Origin: Candidatus Rifleibacteriota bacterium
GTDB lineage: Bacteria; Muiribacteriota; Ozemobacteria; Ozemobacterales; Ozemobacteraceae
Direction: 5' to 3'
DNA: 64,000 nucleotides
Assembly: GCA_012520995.1 (NCBI GenBank)
Contig: JAAYNI010000044.1
Coordinates: 1 to 64,000 of the forward strand
Each line of letters starts with the position of its first letter. Positions within the stretch are counted from its first letter, which is position 1. Shown here in pieces: positions 43,871-52,471 of this stretch. The notes under the pieces were generated by a model, which was given only the letters and a program-made list of their open reading frames with translations, did not search any database and had not been told where the DNA came from. A program made the translations under genes and the position numbers.

Positions 43871-45196
43871 TTGTATTGTTTTGATGTACACCCCTGTAAA
43901 AATGATGATTGCCCAATAAAACTGGCTAAAATAAAAAAATGCTGGGCTGCTTTCGAAAAAACTTTGGGCAGGCCTCCAGGAAAAGATGAATGTCCTTTCG
44001 CCCCATGCGACAAATGTCTATACAAAGCCGCTTGGGATATAGGACTTATAAACGAATCCCTATTTTCCGAAGATGACGAAACAACTCCTGAAGATCTTTT
44101 GCCCAAACGCGAAAGTATAAGCCAGCACTTTAAAGCCCTAAAAAACCCTGACAAAAACATGCGTTTTTGTTATGAAATTTTAAATTGCAATAATACGTCT
44201 TGTCCAGTTAGACAACAACAGATTATTAAATGCTTCAACTACTTTAATCCTAAGTTGGGCAAAAAAAACTGTGCACAATGTTTCTACAAAAAAGGCTGGG
44301 ATCTTGGAATAATAGATCAAAAAATCTTTGCAGATGTAATAAAATCAAAAAAACTTAAACGTGAACTGATTACAAGCCGAAAACAAAACACTCTTATAGA
44401 AGCCTATCTGGCTGAAGTTGCACACAAAGACTTAGACAGAGATGAGGAACTAAAAATAGCCAAGAGGCTCTTAGGCAAAAACAAAGACCCGCAAAAGGCT
44501 TATGAGCTGATTACTCAAGCTAATTTAAAACTTGTAGCGAGAATTTCAAAAAACTACTCGTACTCTCCAAGCATGCTGATGGATATTATTCAAGAAGGCA
44601 ATATAGGTTTGATGAAAGCCGCCAAAAACTTTAACTCGGAATTGGGTTATAAATTTTCCACATACGCCTCCTATTGGATTAGGTATTACATGCAAAAAGC
44701 TATAGCTGAACAAAGACATATCAGAATACCTCATCATCTCCTTACTTTTGTAAACAAACTTAAAAGGAAAATTAAAAACTTTACTGATAAAGAAGGCAGA
44801 AATCCGACCCTAGTAGAACTGTCTGAACTGACTGGAGCAAAAGAAGAGAAAATCTTGAATGCAATAAATGTTACCAATGCCCCTCTTACCATCTATTCTG
44901 AAGACAAAGATGATGAAAACTCTTCAGCAGAAATTTATATAAAGGACAAAACAACTCTGACTCCAGAAGAGGTTTCAGTGGAAAAAATTAAAAATGAAGC
45001 CTTACACAAAGCAGTATCAAAACTGCCTGAACGTCTGCAATATGTTATAAACTATTATTACGGTTTTGAGGATGACCTCTCGCTTGCTGAAATAGCACGC
45101 AGACTAGGTATTTCACGTGAAAGAGCCCGCCAACTTTTAAAGCAAGCTCTAGAAAAACTTCAGGAGCAGGACTCTCTCATCCTAAAGCTTCCTTGA
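43871..45196 (+). CDS. Sigma-70 family factor with a duplicated N-terminal cysteine module
   Basis: 441 residues. The C-terminal 270 residues are a group 2/3-type sigma factor: region 2 (IIQEGNIGLMKAAKNFN, YKFSTYASYWIRYYMQKAI), region 3 (TLVELSELTG) and region 4 (LAEIARRLGISRERARQLLKQAL). The first 150 residues hold two related modules with Cys at 3, 9, 14, 24, 46, 49 and 100, 106, 111, 121, 134, 137, both with the spacing C-x5-C-x4-CP-x9-C, and each ending in KAAWDIGLI or KKGWDLGII. They resemble two-CW-type metal-binding modules. The start is TTG with GGAG eleven bases upstream. The module may sense metal or redox state. Confidence 0.9.
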   Translation: MYCFDVHPCKNDDCPIKLAKIKKCWAAFEKTLGRPPGKDECPFAPCDKCLYKAAWDIGLINESLFSEDDETTPEDLLPKRESISQHFKALKNPDKNMRFCYEILNCNNTSCPVRQQQIIKCFNYFNPKLGKKNCAQCFYKKGWDLGIIDQKIFADVIKSKKLKRELITSRKQNTLIEAYLAEVAHKDLDRDEELKIAKRLLGKNKDPQKAYELITQANLKLVARISKNYSYSPSMLMDIIQEGNIGLMKAAKNFNSELGYKFSTYASYWIRYYMQKAIAEQRHIRIPHHLLTFVNKLKRKIKNFTDKEGRNPTLVELSELTGAKEEKILNAINVTNAPLTIYSEDKDDENSSAEIYIKDKTTLTPEEVSVEKIKNEALHKAVSKLPERLQYVINYYYGFEDDLSLAEIARRLGISRERARQLLKQALEKLQEQDSLILKLP

Positions 45197-45211
45197 AAAT
45201 CCGCGATAAGC

Positions 45212-45240
45212 TTGCAATAACCGCGAGTGGGCGCTACAAT
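45212..45240 (+). promoter_or_regulatory. Promoter giving a predicted leaderless folC mRNA
   Basis: TTGCAA (45212-45217), 17 bases, TACAAT (45235-45240). Seven bases beyond the minus-10 box is the A of the ATG at 45247. No Shine-Dalgarno sequence precedes that ATG. Confidence 0.6.
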
Positions 45241-45246
45241 CTCGCC

Positions 45247-46509
45247 ATGAAAAGTAAAGATACAGAAAACTGGTTTTTAGCTCGAGGAGTTAAACAACCA
45301 CCCTACAACCTTGATCGCATAAAAGCTCTACTGAAAGCTTTGGGAAACCCTCAAAACAACTTTGCCTCCATTTTGGTCGGCGGCACAAATGGCAAAGGCT
45401 CAGTCACTGCAATGCTCGAATCAATAATGCTGCAAACTGAAATTTACAATATAGGCTCTTTCACCTCGCCACATCTTCTTTCACTAAAAGAAAGAATCAA
45501 AATTAACGGCAACGAGATTTCTGACAAGCTTCTTACAGAAACGGCCAAAAAAATACAAGCCCTCTTTTCTGAACCAAATGCTGAAGACATCAAAAAGTCA
45601 GCATTTTTTGAATCAATAACTGCAGCCGCCTTTTTAGCTTTCGAAGCTTCAGAAACCGATCTGGCAATCTTGGAAGTAGGACTCGGCGGCAGATATGATT
45701 CCACAAACACCGCAAGCCCTGAGTTCAGTATCATTACTAACGTAGGCACAGATCACAAAGAATTTTTAGGTAACACAAAAAAAGAAATTGCCATTGAGAA
45801 GTTGGAAATTGTCCACAAAAAGAGATCTTTAATTACTGCTGAAAAAGACCCTGAAATACTAGCACTTTTCAAAGATAAAACAGACTCTTGCTCTTCAGCC
45901 CTAATTAATGTCAATGAAAAAACATATTTTGAACTTATAGAAAGTAATCAACAAGGTCACAGGCTTAAACTTTTAAACAGTGAAATATTTTTGCACATGC
46001 CTGGAGATCACCAACTGGAAAATCTAAAAGTAGCTCTTGAAGGAATCAACCAACTAAGAATTAACGGTTTTGATATAAGCGATAAAGCCATAGTAACCGG
46101 TCTGGAAAAAGTCAAATGGCTTGGCAGACTCACAAAGCTCTCGGACAACCCGCCGTTTTTCATTGATGCTGCCCACAACATCGAAAGCGTTCAGGCTCTT
46201 ACCACGTATCTTACAACCTATTGGCCTAATAAAAAATTCAACATAATTTTTGGTTCCTTGCGTGATAAGCCTGCGGAAAATATGCTCAGCATTCTGGCTC
46301 CTCACGCCGCACACTTTTATTTCGCTGTTCCCCCAACTCCACGAGCTCTGACTGAAGAAGAGCTTTCTAAGTTGGATACAAGCGGAATAGCAAGCACTTT
46401 TTGCGAATCCGTTTCAAAAGCATTTACAAAATGCGAACAAGACAAATCTACACCTGTTATCTGCTGCGGTTCTATATACCTGATTTCAGAGGCTCTGAAA
46501 CTGCAGTGA
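45247..46509 (+). CDS. folC: Folylpolyglutamate synthase/dihydrofolate synthase
   Basis: It adds glutamate to (dihydro)folate or dihydropteroate, using ATP. Motifs are the P-loop VGGTNGKGSV, TSPHLLSLKERIKINGNEIS, LEVGLGGRYDSTN, TNVGTDHKEFLG and the substrate segment FIDAAHNIESVQAL. About 420 residues from the ATG at 45247, which matches the family N-terminus (ENWFLARG...LDRIKALLKALGNP). The track start is a TTG 18 codons upstream that overlaps the sigma-factor stop; it lacks a Shine-Dalgarno sequence, but translational coupling cannot be excluded. Confidence 0.93.
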   Translation: MKSKDTENWFLARGVKQPPYNLDRIKALLKALGNPQNNFASILVGGTNGKGSVTAMLESIMLQTEIYNIGSFTSPHLLSLKERIKINGNEISDKLLTETAKKIQALFSEPNAEDIKKSAFFESITAAAFLAFEASETDLAILEVGLGGRYDSTNTASPEFSIITNVGTDHKEFLGNTKKEIAIEKLEIVHKKRSLITAEKDPEILALFKDKTDSCSSALINVNEKTYFELIESNQQGHRLKLLNSEIFLHMPGDHQLENLKVALEGINQLRINGFDISDKAIVTGLEKVKWLGRLTKLSDNPPFFIDAAHNIESVQALTTYLTTYWPNKKFNIIFGSLRDKPAENMLSILAPHAAHFYFAVPPTPRALTEEELSKLDTSGIASTFCESVSKAFTKCEQDKSTPVICCGSIYLISEALKLQ

Positions 46510-46549
46510 TTAAACTTTATAGCATTACTTTTCAAAATAAGGGGGAATT

Positions 46550-46885
46550 ATGCAAGCTCTGGTTATTATATTGAATCAGATGAACTTTTTTGAAGCTCTT
46601 CTACAGGAATTCAACGACAAGGAGCTTTACGGAGGCACCATAATTGATACTCAAGGCTTAGCTAGCGCAATTGCAGCCAACTGCGATGGAAACACATTCG
46701 GCACCTTGCGTATGATGTTGCACGGTTCACGCCCGTTTAACAAAACAATCGTCATGCTTTTGGAAGAAGATAAAGTTCAAGTAGCAATAGACTGCGTAAA
46801 AACAGTTATGGGAAATTTAAACGAACCAAACAAGGGTATAATTTTTACAACACCTATATCCTTCGTAGACGGATTAGACGACTAA
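46550..46885 (+). CDS. PII-like signalling protein
   Basis: 111 residues with the ferredoxin-like pattern of PII/GlnB relatives: a first strand QALVIILNQ, then KELYGGTIIDTQGLA in place of the GGTI.D..G block, and a last TTPISFVDGLDD. The T-loop is short and the uridylylated tyrosine region of GlnB is absent, so it belongs to the broader PII-like group that binds nucleotides or metabolites. GGGGG precedes the ATG. No ammonium transporter is next to it. Confidence 0.72.
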   Translation: MQALVIILNQMNFFEALLQEFNDKELYGGTIIDTQGLASAIAANCDGNTFGTLRMMLHGSRPFNKTIVMLLEEDKVQVAIDCVKTVMGNLNEPNKGIIFTTPISFVDGLDD

Positions 46886-46907
46886 TTGTTATTTTCTCAC
46901 ACAACAC

Positions 46908-47066
46908 CGTGTCTAAACAATAACTCGCCACCCGCCACTCATCACTGCGGATAGATCTCGGCTGTTATAGATGTTGGTTCTTACCCGCCACCCGTCACTC
47001 ACCACGCGAAACTGATTTTTAAGCTAGCTTAAAAATCCCATCTGTGCCCATACGTGGATAGAAAAA
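46908..47066. repeat. Dispersed modular intergenic repeat, copy R5
   Basis: Between convergent genes. 46908-46946: GTCTAAACAATAACTCGCCA and CCCGCCACTCATCACTG. 46943-46995: GATAGATCTCGGCTGTTAT, AGATGTTGGTTCTTACCCGC, the reverse complement of R4. 47014-47037: a perfect 24-base palindrome (GATTTTTAAGCT and its complement), the counterpart of the R3/R7 hairpin. 47038-47066: a degraded ATCTGTG...GTGGATAGAAAAAA element. It combines modules seen singly elsewhere. Confidence 0.8.
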
Positions 47067-47111
47067 ATTGTACCCGATAATAAACTTTTAGAGAAAAAAA
47101 AGCACTAGAAG

Positions 47112-49580
47112 TTACCATGTATCTTGAAACATAATCTGCGGAGGAGCTTGTTCAGTTTGTTGTTTCGGAGAGCCTGTTTCCACTTTTATTCTCGGCAGCA
47201 TCTGGCTGTCTTGAGTAAAGTTGTTTTTTGGAGAAACTGCAGGAAGCCCCTGCTCTTCGATCGGAGTAAATTGAACAGGATTGAATTGTCGCGGCTGGGT
47301 ATTCAAGACCTCTCCGACATTTCTCCCTGAAACAGAGGTCTTGGAGCTGTCATAAGTAGCACTGAAGAAATCATAAGGCACAGCTGCAGATGTATCTGCG
47401 ATTTCCTCTTCTTCCAGAACTTCCAAAGCAGCAGCCGCACGCTGATTCTTAGCTTCATATGCTGCATGCCTGCAAACCACGACAGGCTGAGAATCAACAG
47501 GAAACATCTGAGTAACTTTGAAAGACCACGGACAGGCAGATGAAGATAAATGCCCCGACAAAGAGCAGATATTACATCTCACCGCATTATTCGGAACAGG
47601 GAAATCTGTTTTAGGATAGTGCTCTAATGCCTTGCTCATAAACTCTTTCCAAGGCGGGCCCGCAACATTTCCGCCAGCTTTGCCTTTACCAAGCGTCTTA
47701 GGCACGTCAAAGCCGAATTCCACAATAGTCACAAGTTCTGGACTTATACCATTAAACCAAGCTTCTTTGTAATCATTTGTTGTTCCTGTTTTACCGCCCA
47801 CCACCCGATCTTTTATTTTGACTCGCCAGCCAGTACCGCGCTCAACAGCATTTCTTAGCATATCGCACATCATACCTGCTGTAACAGCAGACATAACTTC
47901 CTTGGCTTTGGGTAAATCTTCACTCAAAAGGTTGTTTTCACGGTCATATACTCTCAAAATAGAAACCGGCTTGCAGTAAATGCCAGAGTTAACAAAAACT
48001 CCATAGGCACTAGCCAACTCTAACAGGGTACATTGTCCAGATCCAAGAGCTAAGGAAAGATTCGGATCCATAGGGGAGTTTATGCCCAATTTTTTAATAA
48101 ACCGAACAAGCTTTGCAGGAGTAAGAGCATCAATAAGTTTAACAGCAGGAACGTTGTAACTTTTCATCAAAGCTTGCAAAAGAGTTATATAGCCATGAAA
48201 CTTGAGGTCTGAGTTTTGCGGAGACCAAACCTGCAATGTCCAAGGGTTTGTATAGGTTATAGGCTCATCCAAAATAACGTCTCCCGGCAAATAGCCCTCT
48301 TCTAAGGCAGCCGCAAAAACGAAAGGTTTAAACCCTGAACCTGTCTGTATCAGTGCCTGTGTAGTTCTATTAAACTGTGACTGCTCGAATGAACGGCCGC
48401 CATACATAGCCTTTATATGACCATTTTTCGGATCTAAGCAAATAAGAGCGCCATTCATGTCAGGAAACTCTTCCGCAGGATATTCTTTAAATATTGCGGC
48501 ATTATTCATAGCATCTTCAGCATATTTCTGAAAATCCAAGTCAATGGTTGTATATATTTTAAGACCGCCGTTATAAAGCATATTTGCTCCATACTTTTCC
48601 AAAAGCTGGTCTCTGATATAAGCAGCAAAATAGGGAGCAATCTGCTCTTCTTTTTCCATAGGCTTCAAAGCAGGCTCTTGAGCTTTAGCCTCCTCGTATT
48701 GGCTAGGAGTTATAAAACCCAGAGAAGCCATTTTAGAAAGCACCAATTCTCTGCGCCTAGCATTGTTTTCGGGATATTTATAAGGAGAGTAGTAAACCGG
48801 GCTCTTAGGTATAGAGCTAAGCATAGCACATTCAGATAAAGTCAGTTCTGATGGATCTGTCTTCCCAAAATAAAGCTCTGCTGCAGCGGCAAGACCGTAA
48901 GCTCCATGACCAAAGTAAATTTCGTTTAAATAAAGTGTCAATATTTCATCTTTGGAATATTTTCGCTCTATTTGAAAAGCCATCATAGCTTCAATTGCTT
49001 TGCGCTTATAACTTTTCTCGTTTGTGAGAAAAACGTTTTTGATAAGTTGCTGAGTCAAAGTCGAGGCACCTTGGACAATACGGCCTGCTTTCACATTAGC
49101 AAGCATGGCTCTGGCAATACCTATGACATCTATTCCATAATGTTCATAAAATCTTTCATCCTCTATGGCAACAACCGAATCTTTCATAATTTTCGGAATT
49201 TCTGTAGAGGAAAGTATTCTGGTACGGTTCTCAGTTGCATGCAGCTTCATAAAAAGCCTGCCCTTTGAGTCGAAAACCTGAGATGTTAAGTTAGGACGAT
49301 AAACAGCATCCGCAATGATAGGTATTCGTTCTGAAAAGGCTTTGACTACCCCAATGAATATCCCTACCAAAACTACCGTAGCAATAAAAGAAAAAATTAA
49401 AGTTACTTTGAAGAAGAACCAAAGCCATCCTATGATCTTCTGAGTCAAAGTTGAAGAATTATCTTCCTCATAGTGCTCTTCTTGCTCTGAGTGAGAAAGC
49501 TGGCTATTAACTGAGAGTTGTTTTGCTTCTATTATTAAAGTTTCTTTGCCGATTTCTCGCGGCTCATTTGGTGTATTCAT
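47112..49580 (-). CDS. Penicillin-binding protein 1A (bifunctional transglycosylase/transpeptidase)
   Basis: 822 residues. After a cytoplasmic start and one membrane helix (about 45-75) comes a GT51 glycosyltransferase domain (EDERFYEHYGID, GASTLTQQLIKN, RKAIEAMMAFQIERKYSKDEIL) and a class A transpeptidase with TGSGFKPF (SxxK), KSYN (SxN) and GGKTGTTNDYKEAWF (KTG). The tail of about 180 residues has four Cys (CNICSLSGH...ACPW, CRHAAY) and a Pro/Gln-rich end. It polymerises and cross-links peptidoglycan. The Shine-Dalgarno sequence (GGGTA) is weak. Confidence 0.95.
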   Translation of the reverse strand: MNTPNEPREIGKETLIIEAKQLSVNSQLSHSEQEEHYEEDNSSTLTQKIIGWLWFFFKVTLIFSFIATVVLVGIFIGVVKAFSERIPIIADAVYRPNLTSQVFDSKGRLFMKLHATENRTRILSSTEIPKIMKDSVVAIEDERFYEHYGIDVIGIARAMLANVKAGRIVQGASTLTQQLIKNVFLTNEKSYKRKAIEAMMAFQIERKYSKDEILTLYLNEIYFGHGAYGLAAAAELYFGKTDPSELTLSECAMLSSIPKSPVYYSPYKYPENNARRRELVLSKMASLGFITPSQYEEAKAQEPALKPMEKEEQIAPYFAAYIRDQLLEKYGANMLYNGGLKIYTTIDLDFQKYAEDAMNNAAIFKEYPAEEFPDMNGALICLDPKNGHIKAMYGGRSFEQSQFNRTTQALIQTGSGFKPFVFAAALEEGYLPGDVILDEPITYTNPWTLQVWSPQNSDLKFHGYITLLQALMKSYNVPAVKLIDALTPAKLVRFIKKLGINSPMDPNLSLALGSGQCTLLELASAYGVFVNSGIYCKPVSILRVYDRENNLLSEDLPKAKEVMSAVTAGMMCDMLRNAVERGTGWRVKIKDRVVGGKTGTTNDYKEAWFNGISPELVTIVEFGFDVPKTLGKGKAGGNVAGPPWKEFMSKALEHYPKTDFPVPNNAVRCNICSLSGHLSSSACPWSFKVTQMFPVDSQPVVVCRHAAYEAKNQRAAAALEVLEEEEIADTSAAVPYDFFSATYDSSKTSVSGRNVGEVLNTQPRQFNPVQFTPIEEQGLPAVSPKNNFTQDSQMLPRIKVETGSPKQQTEQAPPQIMFQDTW

Positions 49581-49635
49581 ATTAGTGTACCCGTATAGAT
49601 TTTAACACATATTTCAGATTAGTTTTACAGGATAG

Positions 49636-49663
49636 ATAATAAGACATTTCCGTTATTTTTCAA
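49636..49663 (-). promoter_or_regulatory. Promoter of the PBP1A gene
   Basis: On the minus strand TTGAAA (49658-49663), 16 bases, TATTAT (49636-49641), about 55 bases upstream of the ATG. Confidence 0.5.
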
Positions 49664-49667
49664 GCCT

Positions 49668-49696
49668 TTGCAAAAATCTCTTTTAAAGTGTAAACT
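49668..49696 (+). promoter_or_regulatory. Promoter of the ferritin gene
   Basis: TTGCAA (49668-49673), 17 bases, TAAACT (49691-49696). Downstream, ACGTT and AACGT around CTATATAA (49701-49718) form an imperfect palindrome that could be an operator. It is arranged back to back with the PBP1A promoter. Confidence 0.5.
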
Positions 49697-49738
49697 ACCC
49701 ACGTTCTATATAAAACGTAAGAAAGCGAGAAATTTCAC

Positions 49739-50257
49739 ATGTTAGATAAAAAAGTAATTGACCTTTTACAAAAACAAATAAATGAAGAATTCTATTCAGC
49801 ATACCTCTACCTTCAATTTGCAAATCATCTTGAACATGAAGGCTTTCCAGGCTTTGCGAACTGGTATTATGTTCAGGCACAAGAAGAAAATGATCATGCT
49901 CTTTACCTAATCAAATACCTCCTTGCAAACCAGATAATGCCCGAGCTTGCAACTGTTGCAAAACCTGAATATAAATATGAAGGCATAGAAAAAGTTCTCG
50001 AAGCTGCTCTAACACATGAACAACATATAACATCACTCATCAACGCTATATACAAAGCTGCTGATGAAGCCGCTGACTACAGAACAAAACGCTATCTCGA
50101 CTGGTTCGTAAAAGAACAATTCGAAGAAGAAATAAACGCAGAAGAGCTCATAGACCAATACAATCTTGTAAAAAAATGTGGCACTGGCATAGCTCATCTT
50201 GACAAGAATCTGGCCAAACGCAAGCACGAGCCTCTTTCTCGTGAAGTCACAGACTAA
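49739..50257 (+). CDS. Ferritin (non-haem, FtnA type)
   Basis: 172 residues forming a four-helix bundle that oxidises and stores iron. The ferroxidase ligands are visible: Glu in QINEEFYSAYLYLQ, the E..H pair in QAQEENDHALYL, Glu in ALTHEQHI and VKEQFEEEINAEEL. No haem-ligand methionine typical of bacterioferritin is seen. A single gene with its own promoter; the Shine-Dalgarno sequence is weak. Confidence 0.94.
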   Translation: MLDKKVIDLLQKQINEEFYSAYLYLQFANHLEHEGFPGFANWYYVQAQEENDHALYLIKYLLANQIMPELATVAKPEYKYEGIEKVLEAALTHEQHITSLINAIYKAADEAADYRTKRYLDWFVKEQFEEEINAEELIDQYNLVKKCGTGIAHLDKNLAKRKHEPLSREVTD

Positions 50258-50394
50258 TAAAGCAGTGGATAGTGCTTAGCGGCAATGAAATGAATAGTGG
50301 AATTGTTTTAACTATAGACAGACTTTATAACCAATGTAAGCATAAGCACATAGATTCACAAAATCTGTAAAAAAAAATCAAAAAGACATTATAT

Positions 50395-50434
50395 AAAGCG
50401 GTTTGAAGTATGAAAACCTCAACCCGCTTTTTTG
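50395..50434 (+). terminator. Rho-independent terminator downstream of ferritin
   Basis: AAAGCGGTTTGA (50395-50406) pairs with TCAACCCGCTTT (50419-50430) with one non-Watson-Crick pair, followed by more T. The rest of the 329-base gap (50258-50586) holds no ORF I support, only a faint GTGGATAGTGCTTAGCGGC repeat remnant near 50270. Confidence 0.75.
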
Positions 50435-50541
50435 TTTTTCTGCTTTTAACCTTTTTAAAACTTTACCCTCTATATTTTACATTATCAAAACTCACCACTG
50501 CTGCTAAAATTCCCACTCTTCCTTCAACTGTACATTTCATG

Positions 50542-50547
50542 TATAAT
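50542..50547 (+). promoter_or_regulatory. Minus-10 box of the metallopeptidase gene
   Basis: A consensus TATAAT stands 39 bases before the ATG; no convincing minus-35 hexamer is found at 16-18 bases, so an activator or alternative spacing may be needed. GAGGTGA precedes the start codon. Confidence 0.4.
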
Positions 50548-50586
50548 TAAAAAATATATAATAACCAGGTATGAGGTGAAGATAAG

Positions 50587-52230
50587 ATGAAAAAGACCCT
50601 AGCAGTCCTTTTGTCCGCTCTGCTTTTTTCTACTCCCTTGTTTGCCGTAATGGAATCACCTACGCAAACAAAATATCCCAAGACAGAAAATCCTGTTGTA
50701 AAGCCATCTGAAGATTTTATCAAAAAAATTTTTGTAAATAAATCTTTCTCTGAAGGCATTGAATCTATAACCCTTACTGAAGATGGAACAGCATTATCCA
50801 GTGCTATGGGCACACTCTCCTCTCCTCTCATGGGTAATATGGAAAAAGCTGTAGAATCTTATATCAGAGAAAATGCAGTTCTATTCAATTTGCCAAGCAA
50901 CAAACGCTCAAGCGATATTCTCTCGCTGGAGAAAAAACAAAGTTCAGGAAACGCAAATCACTTCGTTTATAGAATGAAGATAGAAGACATTCCGGTAAGA
51001 GATGCTACTATTGCTATAAACTTGGACAAAGACAGAGCCGTATCTCTTGTTCACGGTTCCCTGCCCACAATAAAAGAAATAGTTAACGAAGTAGCATACT
51101 CAGAGTTTCAAGCTATGAAAGAAGCTAGAAAACTGGCTAAAGTCACTAAACTCAGAGCTCTTCCCAAAGCAGAAGTAGAACTTCTGCCCTTCGACCTCAA
51201 AAAAGGACTGGCAAAATATGTTTACAGCGTAAAACTTCCCGCACAAGAACCCCTTGGCGACTGGGAAGTCCTCCTTGATGCAGAAAACTATGAGCTAATC
51301 AGTTTGACAAACATGATGGTTTTCGCTCCAAACGGCAAAGGTGCTTGCTATCCGACAAACCCTCTAAAATCTAAAGTAACAGTAATTCCTCTCCACGACC
51401 TCACATCCTCTTCTCTACACGGCAAAGACTGCAGAGTAAACAACAGCAAAGAGAAAAATGCCTCCAACCCTGACAATATTCATATCTACGACCCATCTAC
51501 CACACACTTTGATGAGGTAGGAGCTTATCACTATATTTCAACAGGTTACGAATTTTACAGAAGCATGGGTCACCCTCCCATGAGAAATATCTTAGTTTAT
51601 GTCCACTATGGCGATAACTATGACAACGCCTTTTTCAGCCCTTTTGAAAACAGAATCTGCTTCGGCGCAGGCAATAAACTGAACAATCTTGCCCGTGAAG
51701 CAGCGGTCGCCTATCATGAATTTGCACACGCAACTTTGGCTACGATAGTCCGCTTGGCCTATTCCAAAGAAAGCGGTGCCATAAATGAAGGACAAGCAGA
51801 CTATTTCGGTTGCTCTATAACCGATGATCCTATAATAGGCGAATGGGTCTGCCAAAAAATCTCTCGCCCCCACCTCAGAAATCTGGAAGATGATCTTAAA
51901 TACCCCAAGGATATTAAAGGTGAAGTGCATGCTGACGGCAGAATTTGGGGTACAACTCTCTGGGATATTCGCAAAGCCATAGGAAAAAAAGACGCGGATT
52001 TGTTAATTTACAAGAGTCTTTTCTATCTTAAGCCAGGAAGTCCAACCTTCATGGATGGTTTCAATGCCTTGATATCTGCAGACAAAGATAATTTTAATGG
52101 CAAATATGCCAAGAGACTTTCAGCCATTTTCACAGAAAGAGGGATAACTCCCGAAGCATACAAAGGAGCTGTTCTTACCAATAGACAAGTAAGAGAAATC
52201 AGAAACTTCAACGAAATTTATAACAAATAA
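50587..52230 (+). CDS. Secreted zinc metallopeptidase (thermolysin/fungalysin-like)
   Basis: 547 residues with a signal peptide (MKKTLAVLLSALLFSTPLFA). The first 250 residues form an FTP/PepSY-like propeptide (YIRENAVLFNLP, HFVYRMKIEDIPVRDATIAI). The catalytic domain has HEFAH at 377-381 and the third zinc ligand Glu401 in INEGQADYFGCS, a Gluzincin arrangement as in M4/M36 peptidases, although the mature domain is small. The last residues, RNFNEIYNK, recur at the end of the secreted arginine deiminase at 56168. It is a single gene with a strong terminator. Confidence 0.87.
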   Translation: MKKTLAVLLSALLFSTPLFAVMESPTQTKYPKTENPVVKPSEDFIKKIFVNKSFSEGIESITLTEDGTALSSAMGTLSSPLMGNMEKAVESYIRENAVLFNLPSNKRSSDILSLEKKQSSGNANHFVYRMKIEDIPVRDATIAINLDKDRAVSLVHGSLPTIKEIVNEVAYSEFQAMKEARKLAKVTKLRALPKAEVELLPFDLKKGLAKYVYSVKLPAQEPLGDWEVLLDAENYELISLTNMMVFAPNGKGACYPTNPLKSKVTVIPLHDLTSSSLHGKDCRVNNSKEKNASNPDNIHIYDPSTTHFDEVGAYHYISTGYEFYRSMGHPPMRNILVYVHYGDNYDNAFFSPFENRICFGAGNKLNNLAREAAVAYHEFAHATLATIVRLAYSKESGAINEGQADYFGCSITDDPIIGEWVCQKISRPHLRNLEDDLKYPKDIKGEVHADGRIWGTTLWDIRKAIGKKDADLLIYKSLFYLKPGSPTFMDGFNALISADKDNFNGKYAKRLSAIFTERGITPEAYKGAVLTNRQVREIRNFNEIYNK

Positions 52231-52288
52231 AAGCTAAATAAAAAAATCGCCCGAGGCACACCTCAGGCGATTTTTTTATTTAGCTTTT
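52229..52288. terminator. Long perfect-stem terminator after the metallopeptidase
   Basis: Positions 52229-52251 and 52266-52288 are exact reverse complements (23 bases, containing AAAAAAATCGCC and GGCGATTTTTTT), with an inner GAGG/CCTC stem. T-runs on both strands suggest bidirectional action between the peptidase gene and rpoD. The outer arms also contain the palindromic AGCTAAAT/ATTTAGCT. Confidence 0.92.
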
Positions 52289-52322
52289 CTATCCAAAAGT
52301 TTCAGCTGTTTATCAGCTGCTT

Positions 52323-52388
52323 AGAGCAATTATCAATTTCAGCAATTGAGCCTAAAACAATCGACTCGCCACTCACCACTCGTCACGG
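52323..52388. repeat. Dispersed modular intergenic repeat, copy R6
   Basis: AGAGCAATTATCAATTTCAG and CAATTGAGCCTAAAACAATC, then ACTCGCCACTCACCACTCGT and CACGG. It is nearly the same as 2835-2901 and has the same orientation. It lies between the convergent metallopeptidase and rpoD genes. Confidence 0.82.
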
Positions 52389-52471
52389 TGCTATGTATAC
52401 TTTTTAGCAGCTATTGTTTTGTGAATTTTGAATAGCTCTTAAGGTTTTAGCTGCAACACAGTATCAGCGAA

